A DNA stretch of 64,000 nucleotides from Zelonia costaricensis. Taxonomy: Eukaryota > Euglenozoa > Kinetoplastea > Trypanosomatida > Trypanosomatidae. Shown here piece by piece: positions 20,590-31,151 of the stretch (position 1 is the stretch's first letter; every line of letters begins with the position of its first letter). The stretch spans positions 124,001 to 188,000 of the forward strand of contig JASAOO010003564.1 in NCBI GenBank assembly GCA_030849075.1, read 5' to 3'. A program made the position numbers and the translations under genes. The notes under the pieces were generated by a model, which was given only the letters and a program-made list of their open reading frames with translations, did no database searches and was not told the DNA's origin.

Positions 20590-23500
20590 ATGACACCCAC
20601 AGACCCGTTTCTCAACCCTCGGCGCAGCAGCACCGGTGCAGCACTGCAGCCAGCCACCTCTGACAGCGGGAGCGCGGGAGCTGGTACGGCGGCCGCGGCG
20701 TCCCCGCGAGCGCTGACGTCCACCTCTCCGCCACAGGCAGTCCGGGCAAGGGTCGCGCATGCAGTACCCACCACGCCACAGCAGCGCTGCGCAGTCGCGC
20801 CAGCTGGAGATGCGGCGGCCCACCCTACCGCGCCACCGCCAGATAGCAGGCCTGCAACGCGCAAGCGCCAGCGGCCACTACCCAGCGCAGCGGCCGCGAA
20901 CCGCACTAGCGCGACCACAACGCCCGCACCCGTGTCACGCGCACGGGCTTTGAGGCCGCCGCGCACCACCTCGGCTGCGTCGCACTCACGAGCACCTGCA
21001 GTGGCAGGCAGCCCTGCACGCGCAGCGGCGAGACGCGGCACTCGTCCGCCTCCGCGCGCCGCATACCGGCGCACGAATGCCGGGAGCACGGCGGGAGATG
21101 ATGGGGATGGTGATGATGAGCATGATGACCAAGAGAGTGGTGCTCCGGGCCGGTTGAGCGCGAGTCTCACAGGCGACGCTGCCGGCGGCGTTGGGGCCGG
21201 CGGTGGGTACGTCTCTGACAACGACGACGGGGACGGCGATGCGGAGGAGAAGGCGCTTGTGTCAGCTGCTGGAGCTGTCGTCATGGCCGGCGGTGGGGCT
21301 CCTGAGAGCGGCTTCACGTCTTCTGCCGCTGTCACCCCGCACCCGTGGCTCGTGACGGATGCCTTTCACGTGTGCCTCTGGTACGTGCTGCGCTACGCGG
21401 GCCCGGCCCTCAGCGCTGGCGACCTCTGGGCATGCCGCGCGGTGCTCTCCCTGACTACCACACTAAGCGCGGCGGCGACAGGAGGCGGTGAGGGCGCCAG
21501 CATCGCGGACAGCTGTATTCCCAACGCGGAGATGGTGGAGGGGCGGGGCACGAGGCATCGTGAGGGGGTGCGGGCAGAGGAGGAGATACGACTGCCGCGG
21601 CTTCGCACCTCGACCTCCCTCGTGTCGCCCACCCACGCTGAACCACCTGTCCCCACAGCGGCGGACAGCTGGAGCTGGGCCGGCACGGAGGAGTCGGAGC
21701 TGCTGCTCCGACTTGCCCTGCGCAAGCCGCACGGCTTCACGGCGCGGCACCTCGAGCTGCGCTACGGCGACTGGTTGCACGTGCAGCCAGCGCTTGACGC
21801 ACTCACCGAGGAGCGGCGCTTCCTGTGGTGGGCGTCGCCAACTCTCGTGTCTGCTGACGATCCCGTCACGGAGCTGCTCGACACGCCTGCAGAAGCGGCA
21901 GAGACGGTGGGCGACAGTCAGGCGGTGCAGGAGGGCGACGCGAGTTGTATGGCTGCCTTCCAACCGCTGGAGCGCTACGACGGACCCCGGATCGCCCGCC
22001 TCCTTCTCTTGCAGCAAGGCGGCGTTGCAGGTCGAATTCCAATACCCGACCCCAGCGTCCCAGCGGAGCTGACGCCACCGCGTACACCGCTCGAGGAATT
22101 GATTCGGGTCGCCCAGGCCGTTCGCGCCACGGAGCTGCGCGTGTTCTTGAGCATCCTGCGTCAGTGCAGCAGGATGCGTGCCGCACGCGACGATGATGGG
22201 GAGGAGGACAAGGGCGCTGGGTCACCGGGCAGCGCAGTGCAGTCTGGCGCGGCAAGCCCAGGGACAGTGGTGGCTCCAGCGTCCACAACCCCTCAGGCGC
22301 ACACCAATGCTGTGGCGGCTTCTTTCTCTGTAGTGCCCCCGTGCGAGCGCCATCAGCCCCGGGACGGCAACGTCCGCGACCTCGTCGACGCATCAGCCAC
22401 CGGCTTTCGGCGTGGCGGTGGTGGTGTGGAGGAGGCTGGTGTGCACGATGTCATCCCCACGCGGAAGTGGGACATGATCCGGTACTTTGTGGAGCGGCGC
22501 TACGCTCTCCTGGGCCCGTCCTCGCTCACCACGACCGACAAGGCGCTGTCGAGTGGCACCGCCGCCACACTCAACGCCCCGAGCACGGCCGCGGCTGCGG
22601 TAGAGAGGCAGGGCAGCGGCGGCCACGCGTCTCGTGGCAGTGCATCGGCACCACCGGCGACGGCGCGCCGTTGCTTTCCGTCCCTCGCGGAGGAGATGGA
22701 GGCGGTAGCGCAGTGCTGGGACCGCGTCGTCGGGGCCGTGTACGCGCCGCACATTGGGCTGCGGCGGCACCTGACAAGCGTCACGGAGCTGTTCCACGTC
22801 CTCACCTCCAACAGCGGCGCCGGCGCCGTCAGCGAACAGGGCGCGAAAGCCGTGGCGGCAACCATGGCGGTGGCGGCGCCGCCCACGCTGCTCATGGTGC
22901 GGCCGCAACTGCTCCTGCTGTTGCAGACCCTGCGTGCGGCCCGCGAGCGACAGGCGCGCGACGCGCAACCCACAAGGATCGGGACGACGGGCTGGGGCGT
23001 TCCGCACGCGCTTCTCCCGCAGTGGTGCGTGGTGCGGACGGCCACGGGCAGTGCTGCGCAGCCGCCACGTCCGGCAGAGGAGGGCGCGAGTGTGGGCGTT
23101 GTCGTCGAGGGCGACTCCGTAGGCAGTGCCAGCTTCATGGATGGGCTCGTGTGCTCTTCCCGCTCGTTTCAGGCTTTCGATGCACCAATGCACACTGCGC
23201 GCCACAGCGCAGGCGACGAGGGTGTTGTCGCTCCGCACATGTGCCTCTTCGCGACCCCTGCCGTCCTCGTCGAGTACCGCGCCGCTCTCGCCGCCCAGCG
23301 CGCCCTGTATGAGGTGGGCGACGGCGCCGTGACGGTGGCGCAGCGCCTGCGCGGCCGCAACCCGGACTTTGTCACGCGCATGCACGACACGGTCATGGCC
23401 GCCGTGCGCGCCGGCGTCGCGGCGGTGAAGCAGCACCCCGTGTATTCCGCGCCGGCCTCGGCTCGGTTCGTGGCGGCAGCGGCCTCTGCGGGACCGTGGT

Positions 23501-25845
23501 GTGAATCTGCGGTGCAGCTCGAGTCGCTGCTGTACCGCCACGGCTGCCACGCGGGGCACATGCTGGTCTTCACCCCGCTCTACCGCTGGTTCGCCTGCGT
23601 GGAGCTGCTCTTCCCCCTCCTGCAGTCGGCGCGGCGCTACGCGGAGGCAAACGTGTGCCTGCACTACCTCCTGTACGAGCCGGTGTTTGTGCTGCACCCC
23701 GCGGCGCAGCGCCGGGCCGGCCACGTGGCTGTCTCACCCGTCACCTTCGCCTTTCGCTACAAGACACACAAACGTGGAGAGTGGCTGGCGCGGCTGGCGC
23801 TGAACCTCGCTCGCCAGAAGCGCCACGCCGACGCGCTCGCGCTGCTGGAGGAGGCGCAGGCGGGGTATCGCGAGCTGGCCAGCCACACTGCATCTTCAGA
23901 CGCGCCTGGTGCGACGGGTGCCGGGGCCGTACACATGCCGAGCTCAACGTGGCTCCCGTGCGACGCCATGACAAACACAACGGCCGCAGCGCTCTGCGCG
24001 GTGCTCGCAGGGGAGTGCACCGCGGCGGTCGCGGCTGCGCTGCCAGTGAAGGTGCACCGCCGCGGTCGTATGCTGCGCGTGCTGTGGCCGTCCACGACGG
24101 CCAACACCACCACCTCCTCCGGTGTGCCAGAGCGTTCAACAACGGAAGCCGACGCAACGGAGTCCTCCACCGCTGCCTGCGCGGCCGCCCTCCAGCACGC
24201 CGCGTGGGAGTACCTGCGAGACCGCTACTGCCGTCGCCACGACCGCCTCACGCTGGAGCGAGCGCTCGCGACGGCGCACCGCCGCGTGCACCAGTGGACG
24301 CCGCTGCCGGCGCACCGCGAGCTCGCAACGCGGCGCTTGGTCGACATCCCCGTGCGCCGCGTGGGCGGGGTGCGCGACGCGCTGGACCGCATGCTGTGGC
24401 GCGAGCCCACGGGCCTTGCGCGGCCGCAGCGCCGACCGCACTCGGGCACGGCGGAGCGGGGCGGCGCCAGTGCCGGTGCCGGTGCCGGTGCGGCGAGCGC
24501 GAAAACGATGGCGGCGACGGCGACGGCGCCGCGCCGGTCAGCGACGCAGGTGGAGGTGTTTGTGCTGCGGCACTACCTCGCCCAGTGGAACACCAGCACG
24601 GCGCTGTGTCTGGCATCGAGCGCCGCACCGCAGTGGTGTGGTGCGCACTGTGAGGGGCAGTGGATCGCGTGCCTCGCGCGGGCCTTGCTGTGGGACTGCT
24701 ACTGGGCTTTCCCTTCCACGCAATACGTCACGGGCGCCGTGCCAGCTGCCGCTTCGACAGAAGCCTCGTCAGTGCCGCCGCTTCCATGCAACGACGCTGT
24801 GGGGTCTGCGGAGGAGGTGTTGTGGCTCTCCGCCTTCCAGGACGGCCCGCTCGACGTCACGACACCGCTGCACTTTGTGCACCGGCGCCGCGCCCTTGTC
24901 GAAACTCGCCTTGCCCAGCTCGAGCGGTGCTCTCGCGAGGAGCTCGTTCGCTACGTGGCAGCCCGCATCCGCGCCGAGGAACCGCCAGCCACGCCCAAGT
25001 CAGAAAGCCGCGCGAGCAGACGACAGCATGTCGGTGATGCACCCAGCGAGGCCGCCGGAGCGGACCTCGAAGAGGAGAGGTCGGCTTCCTTCCCTACCCC
25101 TCCGCCGCCCCGCGATTGCAACCGCGGCCATTCGGTGGGGATGCAGGGCAGCGCCGGCAGCGCTGCCGAGGACCGCCACCCGCCCTCACACGCACCTTCT
25201 TGGCGAATGCTCAACGCGTCGGAGGAGGGGGAAGACGCCGAGGATGCCGAACTCATCGCGTCGTCGCTGCCTTCGCTGTGCTCGCCGCCGCCGCTGACGG
25301 ATTGGGCGGACTCGTCCTCTCTGCCGCTAGCACAAGGCGCCGGGGACGGCGACGACAGCGGGGCAGGACACACGCGCGATGAGGAGGCCGGCAAAGGTTG
25401 TGGTGGCTCGCCGTCGGCGCCCGTGTTTGGCCCTTCCGCCACACTGCAGCTGGCCATTCCGGAGGCGTGGAAGGTGTCGACCGGGTCGCTGCCGCTACTG
25501 GATGTGCTGCGAGTCATGCCACTGGCCCCACTGTGGCGGCTGCTGCGCTGCATCTATCTGAGCCCTGTCACGGAGGGAGTGCCGCTGCGCTTCTCGGGGT
25601 TCCCTGACTTGGTCTTTTGGCGCGGCGGCAGCGGCGTGGAAACGGGTGTCGGCGGTGCTGCGACGGCTCGCGCGCCACGCGAGAGTTTCTGCCTAATGGA
25701 GGTCAAGAGCCCCACCGACGTGCTCAGCACTAAGCAGGTGGCTGTAAATGATCTGCTGCGCCGCTGCGGCTTCGACGTGTCCGTGGTGCGCGTCGATGAG
25801 GTGCATGACGACGGCACGTATGTCAGCACGAAGCGCATCTGCTGA
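20590..25845 (+). CDS. FAN1: FAN1-type structure-specific nuclease (VRR-NUC domain)
   Basis: A protein of 1751 residues. The C-terminus is a VRR-NUC domain: FSGFPDLVFW (catalytic D1673) and LMEVKSPTDVLSTKQVAVND (E1704, K1706), followed by RRCGFDVSVVRV. Upstream, CEGQWIACLARALLWD (E1355) matches the human FAN1 segment carrying its other metal-binding Glu. The helical region with YKTHKRGEWLARLALNLARQ matches the FAN1 TPR-like part. The segment around LRLALRKPHGFTARHLELRY may be the SAP-like DNA-binding region. FAN1 cuts 5' flaps and unhooks interstrand crosslinks. Human FAN1 is about 1000 residues, so this one is enlarged by an Ala/Pro/Arg-rich N-terminus (about 1-230) and internal low-complexity inserts. 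One insert lies inside the nuclease fold between PD and EVK. No N-terminal UBZ zinc finger is visible. Confidence 0.85.
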   Translation: MTPTDPFLNPRRSSTGAALQPATSDSGSAGAGTAAAASPRALTSTSPPQAVRARVAHAVPTTPQQRCAVAPAGDAAAHPTAPPPDSRPATRKRQRPLPSAAAANRTSATTTPAPVSRARALRPPRTTSAASHSRAPAVAGSPARAAARRGTRPPPRAAYRRTNAGSTAGDDGDGDDEHDDQESGAPGRLSASLTGDAAGGVGAGGGYVSDNDDGDGDAEEKALVSAAGAVVMAGGGAPESGFTSSAAVTPHPWLVTDAFHVCLWYVLRYAGPALSAGDLWACRAVLSLTTTLSAAATGGGEGASIADSCIPNAEMVEGRGTRHREGVRAEEEIRLPRLRTSTSLVSPTHAEPPVPTAADSWSWAGTEESELLLRLALRKPHGFTARHLELRYGDWLHVQPALDALTEERRFLWWASPTLVSADDPVTELLDTPAEAAETVGDSQAVQEGDASCMAAFQPLERYDGPRIARLLLLQQGGVAGRIPIPDPSVPAELTPPRTPLEELIRVAQAVRATELRVFLSILRQCSRMRAARDDDGEEDKGAGSPGSAVQSGAASPGTVVAPASTTPQAHTNAVAASFSVVPPCERHQPRDGNVRDLVDASATGFRRGGGGVEEAGVHDVIPTRKWDMIRYFVERRYALLGPSSLTTTDKALSSGTAATLNAPSTAAAAVERQGSGGHASRGSASAPPATARRCFPSLAEEMEAVAQCWDRVVGAVYAPHIGLRRHLTSVTELFHVLTSNSGAGAVSEQGAKAVAATMAVAAPPTLLMVRPQLLLLLQTLRAARERQARDAQPTRIGTTGWGVPHALLPQWCVVRTATGSAAQPPRPAEEGASVGVVVEGDSVGSASFMDGLVCSSRSFQAFDAPMHTARHSAGDEGVVAPHMCLFATPAVLVEYRAALAAQRALYEVGDGAVTVAQRLRGRNPDFVTRMHDTVMAAVRAGVAAVKQHPVYSAPASARFVAAAASAGPWCESAVQLESLLYRHGCHAGHMLVFTPLYRWFACVELLFPLLQSARRYAEANVCLHYLLYEPVFVLHPAAQRRAGHVAVSPVTFAFRYKTHKRGEWLARLALNLARQKRHADALALLEEAQAGYRELASHTASSDAPGATGAGAVHMPSSTWLPCDAMTNTTAAALCAVLAGECTAAVAAALPVKVHRRGRMLRVLWPSTTANTTTSSGVPERSTTEADATESSTAACAAALQHAAWEYLRDRYCRRHDRLTLERALATAHRRVHQWTPLPAHRELATRRLVDIPVRRVGGVRDALDRMLWREPTGLARPQRRPHSGTAERGGASAGAGAGAASAKTMAATATAPRRSATQVEVFVLRHYLAQWNTSTALCLASSAAPQWCGAHCEGQWIACLARALLWDCYWAFPSTQYVTGAVPAAASTEASSVPPLPCNDAVGSAEEVLWLSAFQDGPLDVTTPLHFVHRRRALVETRLAQLERCSREELVRYVAARIRAEEPPATPKSESRASRRQHVGDAPSEAAGADLEEERSASFPTPPPPRDCNRGHSVGMQGSAGSAAEDRHPPSHAPSWRMLNASEEGEDAEDAELIASSLPSLCSPPPLTDWADSSSLPLAQGAGDGDDSGAGHTRDEEAGKGCGGSPSAPVFGPSATLQLAIPEAWKVSTGSLPLLDVLRVMPLAPLWRLLRCIYLSPVTEGVPLRFSGFPDLVFWRGGSGVETGVGGAATARAPRESFCLMEVKSPTDVLSTKQVAVNDLLRRCGFDVSVVRVDEVHDDGTYVSTKRIC

Positions 25846-27662
25846 GAGGTGAACATACGCAATACTCGCCACAACGCGAGTGGCACTGACAAACTAGACA
25901 GAGAGCGAGAAAGGAGGATGGTCGGACGTGCGCCTCTGTTCGACGCGCGCGGGTGCATCCCGTCGATCAAGCGCACACGCCTGCTGACGCTTTTTTTTTT
26001 TTTCAGCCTCGACGAGCGACTTTCGCACTCGTGCATCAACAACCGAGACAGCCCCATTGCTGCGACCTCGTCCGCTTGGGCCACCCGTACTGGAGCCGTC
26101 AGTGCCCGTGAATGGCAAGACATCGTGTACCTCGTCCGCCTTTGGCCTTCACACATCCCCTTTGCGTCCCCTTCTCACTCGCTCTCTGTCTCTCTCTGCG
26201 CCTGTCCTGTTGTCGTCTCACACGGTTCAACCTTCCCCGTCCTGCACGTGGGCACGTTTTCGTGGTGTCTCTGCACCGCTGCACCCCACCCTCTCTCCAT
26301 CCCGGCGTGCGCCTCTTTCCACATCGGTGCAACGCCGACTTCACAACTCGCGCTGCTGCCGGCCTGACCACCTCGGCCCCGGGCCCCACACGCCCGCCCT
26401 CCCACCGTGGCTCCTCATTCCCTCTCTTCCCTCTGGCACTACCGCTGTACCTGTGCGTAGAGAAGCCAACTCCATCTGTCGTTGTACTCCACATCAACGC
26501 CGCCTCTAGCACTCTTCCCTAATCCGAGCTGTTTCGCCCTTGGTCCCTCTACCCCGCCAGCCGCCCGGCTTTCCTTTCGTCCTCCTTGGGTCCCACAAGT
26601 CCACTTCCCCCTGGTGGTGCACCGCGCATCGACAGTCCTCGCGCTTCTCCGTTCTCTATCATTAGGTTTCTGGTAACGTAGACGTGTGTGTGTGTGCGTG
26701 CGTGTGCGTGCCCCTCCCGACTACCCCTTTTCAGTACCAGCTATATATACATAGTAGCTCTTTTCTCTCGCTCTCTACCGCCTGCCTCCTTTCACCGTGT
26801 GTGTGTGTGTGTCTGTGCGTGGTTCTGTGTTTAGTGGACTTGCGACAGCAGTGCTTTGACTCGTCGACTATCTGCTGCGTCTTCGGCTCTTAACCTCGCA
26901 CTCCCTTCACGGTCCCATCCTCAAACACCCAGACCTGTTGCTCCCTCCCCACCCTCCCGCCTCCTCCTCTTCCTCCTCGTTCCCCCGCAGCCGGCAAGTA
27001 CGCACGTCAGTCGCGGCTGCGTGTTCAGTCACATCGCACCCCCCGTGCGCTGTCTCGCAAGCCTGGCCCCTCCCTCTCTCTCCTCCCCTGCTCCCCCTGC
27101 TACTCATTTGCCTTGTCTTTGCGTGTTTTGATTGTCTTTTCGCGTCTTCTGCCACAGCCCACTTCTCACCGACCCACTCCGCTGGTTTGTGTCGTAGCGT
27201 ACCCCATTTTCCGTTTTTTTTTTTGGGTCTTCTTTGCTTTGGATACCCGCGCTGCCCGAGGCTCCTCGCTTCTCCACGTGCCTTGGAGCTTGTGTCGGAC
27301 CTGCTATGCATCGCTGCTGTACCCCCTGTCGCTCTCCTTCCTGTCACGGCCACATCGCGCACTCCTTCTCCTTCTCCGCGCTCCACCCGCGTCTTCCTTG
27401 CACGCGCGCCGCCGGCGCTTCGGCTATCGCCCTGCTCGCCACCTCCACCCCGGGCTTCTTCTCTACCACCACCGCTGCTGTGCTGGCCGACGTCAGCGGC
27501 TCGCGGAAGCCTTGTCGCAGTGCACTCGGCTGCGGTGCCAGATCCGTGGGTCCCGCTTTTCTATCACCGTCGCGCGCCTCTTGCGCGCCCTCCGCGCAGT
27601 CTAGTCTGCGGCTCCTGCGCCCGCTCGTGCGCCCTGTCGCCTTCGCACTTCGCACGCCGGCC
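25846..27662 (+). other. intergenic: FAN1 3' UTR and folylpolyglutamate synthase leader
   Basis: No separate gene. The + strand is strongly CT-rich from about 26140 and carries TG tracts at 26684-26696 and 26797-26812, and an 11-T run at 27214-27224. The first AG after that run is at 27259-27260. From 27234 the frame of the next gene is already open, so part of this stretch may be coding. Confidence 0.45.
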
Positions 27663-29249
27663 ATGTCTGCATCCACTCTCCACCCCGGCGCCCCGGCCGC
27701 GGGCGCGACGCACCCGAGCATCGTCGTCCGCAACCTCGGCGAGGACGGTCGCGGCGCGAGCGAGCGCCCTGGTGCTGCCACGACCGCCCTTGCAGCGCCG
27801 TCGCGGCGCCGGCACCGCTCCTTCGCTGATGCCGTGACGGTGGTGAACCAGATGACGGGGCGGCGGCCGAACAAGTGCCCGGACGGCTTCGAGACAACGA
27901 AGCGCTTCCTGGACCGACTCGGCTTTGCCCCCATCCTGGAGCGCATTCGTTTTGTCCACGTCGCTGGCACCAAAGGTAAAGGCACCACCTCCGCCTACAC
28001 CGCCGCTCTCTTGCAGGCGTACGGCTTTAAGGTGGGTCTCTTCACCTCGCCGCACCTGACCGACCTGCGCGAGCGGACGGTGGTGGATGGGCGGCTGCTC
28101 GATGAGAACAAGTACGCCTCGTACTTCTTCGACTTCCTCGACAAGTACGAGGCGCTTCAGTACTCGGCCAGCCAGCTCGACCGCGACATCGCCGCCCCGT
28201 CACGCGCCAACTTCTTCCGCTTCGTCTTTCTCCTCTCCCTGTACATCTTCGAGCAGGAGGGGGTGGAGGTGGCGGTGATGGAGGTGGGCATGGGGGGCCG
28301 CATCGACTCCACCAACACCGTGCCGTCTGAGGTGAGCGTTATCACGGCGCTCGGCTACGACCACATGGAGATCTTGGGCAACACGATCCAGGAGATTGCC
28401 GGCGAGAAGGCGGGCATCATGAAGCCTGGCGTCGTCTGCTTCGCTGCCCCGCAGGTCGACCACCCCGAGACGCGTGTCGTGCTCGAGACGCAAGCGCACA
28501 CGATCGGCGCGCCGCTTGTGCTGCTCGACGACAATGTGCTGCCCATACGCAGCTGGCCGCGTCTTGCCATTGGCGGTGCACACGCCGTGGAGGACAGCAA
28601 GCTGGCGCTGATGGCCGCCCGCCGCATCGCGAACATTCCCCCGATCCTGCCGCTGGACGAGGTGGAGCGGAGCGTGTTGCAGAGCATGACGTTCGCTGGC
28701 CGCTCCCAGGTTGTCGAGGTCGACGGCGGCGCCGATGTCACCTTCTACTTGGACGGCGCCCACACGCTGGAGAGCCTGAACGGGGCAACGGAGTGGTTCC
28801 TCGAGGCGAGCGCCGCTCGCACCAAGGACGCCGCGCCACGCCGCGTGCTCCTCTTCTACACATCGCGCGAGCCCACCCGCATCCTCAAGGCCTTTATGCC
28901 GTTTGTCTCGAAGTTCTGCAAGGTGGTCGTGGCCCAGGTGGCGAACCCGCGCATGACCTCGCACTCGGCCGACCCCGGCGATGTGGCGGGGAAGCTGAGC
29001 GAGCTGCGCGAGGAGGTGGTGGCGACGACGGAGCGGTGGCGCGCCATGTATCGCGAGGTGCCGTGCCTGCCGTGTGCCCGCCCCTTCTCCGCGCTGGAGG
29101 ACATAATGGACTTGGTGTTGCCGTCCGCGAGCGACAACGAGGACGCGTCGAAGCCGGCGCAGGTGTTTGTGTGCGGCTCCTTCTTTCTCGTCGGCGACGT
29201 CGTGAAGCTGCTCAAGGAGTACGAGACGGGCGGCCGGCGCAGCGAGTAG
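27663..29249 (+). CDS. FPGS: folylpolyglutamate synthase / dihydrofolate synthase
   Basis: A protein of 528 residues from MSAST. ATP P-loop VAGTKGKGTTSAY (about 100-112), folate loop FTSPHL and VRER-like DLRERT, MEVGMGGRIDSTN, ALGYDHMEILG and the C-terminal domain strand FYLDGAHT are all present. The end VFVCGSFFLVGDVVKLLKE is the family's usual closing motif. The enzyme adds gamma-linked glutamates to reduced folates (and to antifolates such as methotrexate), retaining them in the cell; some members also make dihydrofolate. The length fits Leishmania FPGS. The frame is open upstream to 27234, with another ATG at 27306. That would add 119 residues that are Arg/Ser/Ala-rich and nearly free of acidic residues, so a longer mitochondrial form is possible. 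Confidence 0.9.
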   Translation: MSASTLHPGAPAAGATHPSIVVRNLGEDGRGASERPGAATTALAAPSRRRHRSFADAVTVVNQMTGRRPNKCPDGFETTKRFLDRLGFAPILERIRFVHVAGTKGKGTTSAYTAALLQAYGFKVGLFTSPHLTDLRERTVVDGRLLDENKYASYFFDFLDKYEALQYSASQLDRDIAAPSRANFFRFVFLLSLYIFEQEGVEVAVMEVGMGGRIDSTNTVPSEVSVITALGYDHMEILGNTIQEIAGEKAGIMKPGVVCFAAPQVDHPETRVVLETQAHTIGAPLVLLDDNVLPIRSWPRLAIGGAHAVEDSKLALMAARRIANIPPILPLDEVERSVLQSMTFAGRSQVVEVDGGADVTFYLDGAHTLESLNGATEWFLEASAARTKDAAPRRVLLFYTSREPTRILKAFMPFVSKFCKVVVAQVANPRMTSHSADPGDVAGKLSELREEVVATTERWRAMYREVPCLPCARPFSALEDIMDLVLPSASDNEDASKPAQVFVCGSFFLVGDVVKLLKEYETGGRRSE

Positions 29250-31151
29250 CGTGATGGCAACGGCGGTGGCAGTCGTGGGTGTGTGTGTACGCGCGCTCAC
29301 GGGCATGCCACCTCAGCTCCCTCTCACGCACTGCCACTGCGCGGTCACACGCTGCGCTTGAGCGCAGGCAAATAGGAGCCGCCCGATGGCCCTCCTTCTT
29401 TTCCTTCGTCTGCAACTGCGTTGGGGGCGGTGAGGCGGCGAGCCGGCGTGGAGACGGTAACGTCTGTACGCCTGGCGTGCGTCTCGCCTCCCCGCGCTGC
29501 AGACACACGCAACGCGGAAGCGGAAAAGAAAGTGCGACGAGAGGGAGAGGGGAGGGATGGTGGTGGTGGTGGGACGGGGCGAGCGACGGGTGGTGTTGGC
29601 GTGCAGCAGTGACCACAAACAAAGGAAGGGGGCGTGTGGGGGGCGGGGTGCGTGGGATGGCAGGGTGGGCGCCGGGTTGGCTAGCGGCAGGCGGCGGCCA
29701 AAGCAAGCACCTCTGGGCTGTGCTGCGCCAAAAAACAACAACGAAAAACGGTGCTGTCGTGCTGCAGCTGCGGGGGGAGGGGGGAGGGGTTCGGGCAAAG
29801 CTTGGCGATGGGGGAGCTTGTAACAACAGAGGGGAGAGGAGCAGGCCACGCGTGTACACGCCTCTGACCATGATAAACGAAAACGGTGAGGAGGGGGGGC
29901 TGTGTACACCTCGCTGGCACGGAGCTTTGGTTCCTTTCCTCTACCGCGACTGTGGGGGCATCTCCGCTGTGTTTGGGTGCTGAGTTGGCAACTGCTGTGA
30001 CGCGCGTTTAGTTTTCTGTCTGGATTGTTCGTGGTGGTGCTGCGACTAGCACCAACGCTAGGATCATGCGGTGCGCACACCCATACACACCCTTACACAC
30101 ACATACAAACATACACGTACGCGTGTGCCACGTCAACGGTGGTAGCTGCGTGCTCGCCTCATCACTTACTTGTTCCTGCCAGCGTGCTCTTTCTCTAACA
30201 GCCGCTATAAACCCGCAGTGCCCGGCGCATTGGTCGTACAGGATGGAGAGGGTCGCTCGCTCGGTGCGACCCACTGGCGAGGAAGAGAAGGAGAGGTGCC
30301 GTGAAGCACCGCTGCAACCTACTCTGACCTGTCTGAGTTACCGCATTGCTTCTCCCCACCTCCCTGACCTGCACGCTCCGCGCACCCGCAGTCGTGTGCA
30401 CATCCTCCTTCCTCGGCGAGCCCGCTCATGCCAGTCGGTGCCACGCCGCTCTCCACTGCGCACGCCGTAGAAAGTGGAAGTGAAGAAGGGGAAGGGGGAC
30501 TACCGGCCTCGCGGTTCCACCTCACCGCCATCACAAGAAAAAAAAAACGTACGCTGCACTGCCCTCTCCTAACCACACAAACGCGACATACAAGCTCTGG
30601 AGAAACACGACGCCCCGTGTGGAAGTCCGTCCCGTGCCTCGCTTCGTCTCCGATGCAATCGCGCACGTGACGCGCACTACGGAAGCACGCGTCACACGGA
30701 TGGGGTGCACCCCCGAGTCGTGGACCTGTTCTGCCTCGACAAGCCTATGTCTGCTCTCCCCGGCTCCTCGGTGAAGGCTCTGCCGCGCACCGGATCGGAG
30801 CACCCGCCCGGCGTCTCCAGAGCCGTTGCTCACACGCGTGTGCCGCCCCTCGATGCATAAAAAGGAAGAGTGAGACGGCGCACGGCGGAGGCGGACGTGA
30901 CGGCCACCCACTTGACTCACCCAACTCACGCTCCACCGCCTTGCGTGCCTTGTGGACATTCGCTGCTTTGCTCTTAGCCTTCCCTGTCAAGGTGGCTCAC
31001 ACACACACACACACACACACACACGTACCTCCATCACTGAGAGCAAACGCACGCACAAATCTCCAAAGCACAAAAAGAAGGACGACGCGCACGCTGGGCA
31101 TTCCCTTCTTCTTCTGAGCTCCTCTTCATTGCATCGTCCTACGTGGCTCAC
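29250..31151 (+). other. intergenic gap (1.9 kb) between FPGS and the RCC1 gene
   Basis: No gene is supported. The first 650 bases are purine- and G-rich and look like 3' UTR. (AC)n lies at 30998-31024. A short CT-rich tract ending CTTCTGAG (AG 31117-31118) could be an acceptor just 33 nt before the next ATG. Confidence 0.45.
30998..31024 (+). repeat. (CA)n microsatellite
   Basis: Uninterrupted CA dinucleotides about 130 nt before the RCC1-repeat gene. Confidence 0.9.

Noticed and set aside
31143..31151. GTG start for the RCC1-repeat protein
   Set aside because: Trypanosomatid nuclear genes start with ATG; the next in-frame ATG at 31152 is used.
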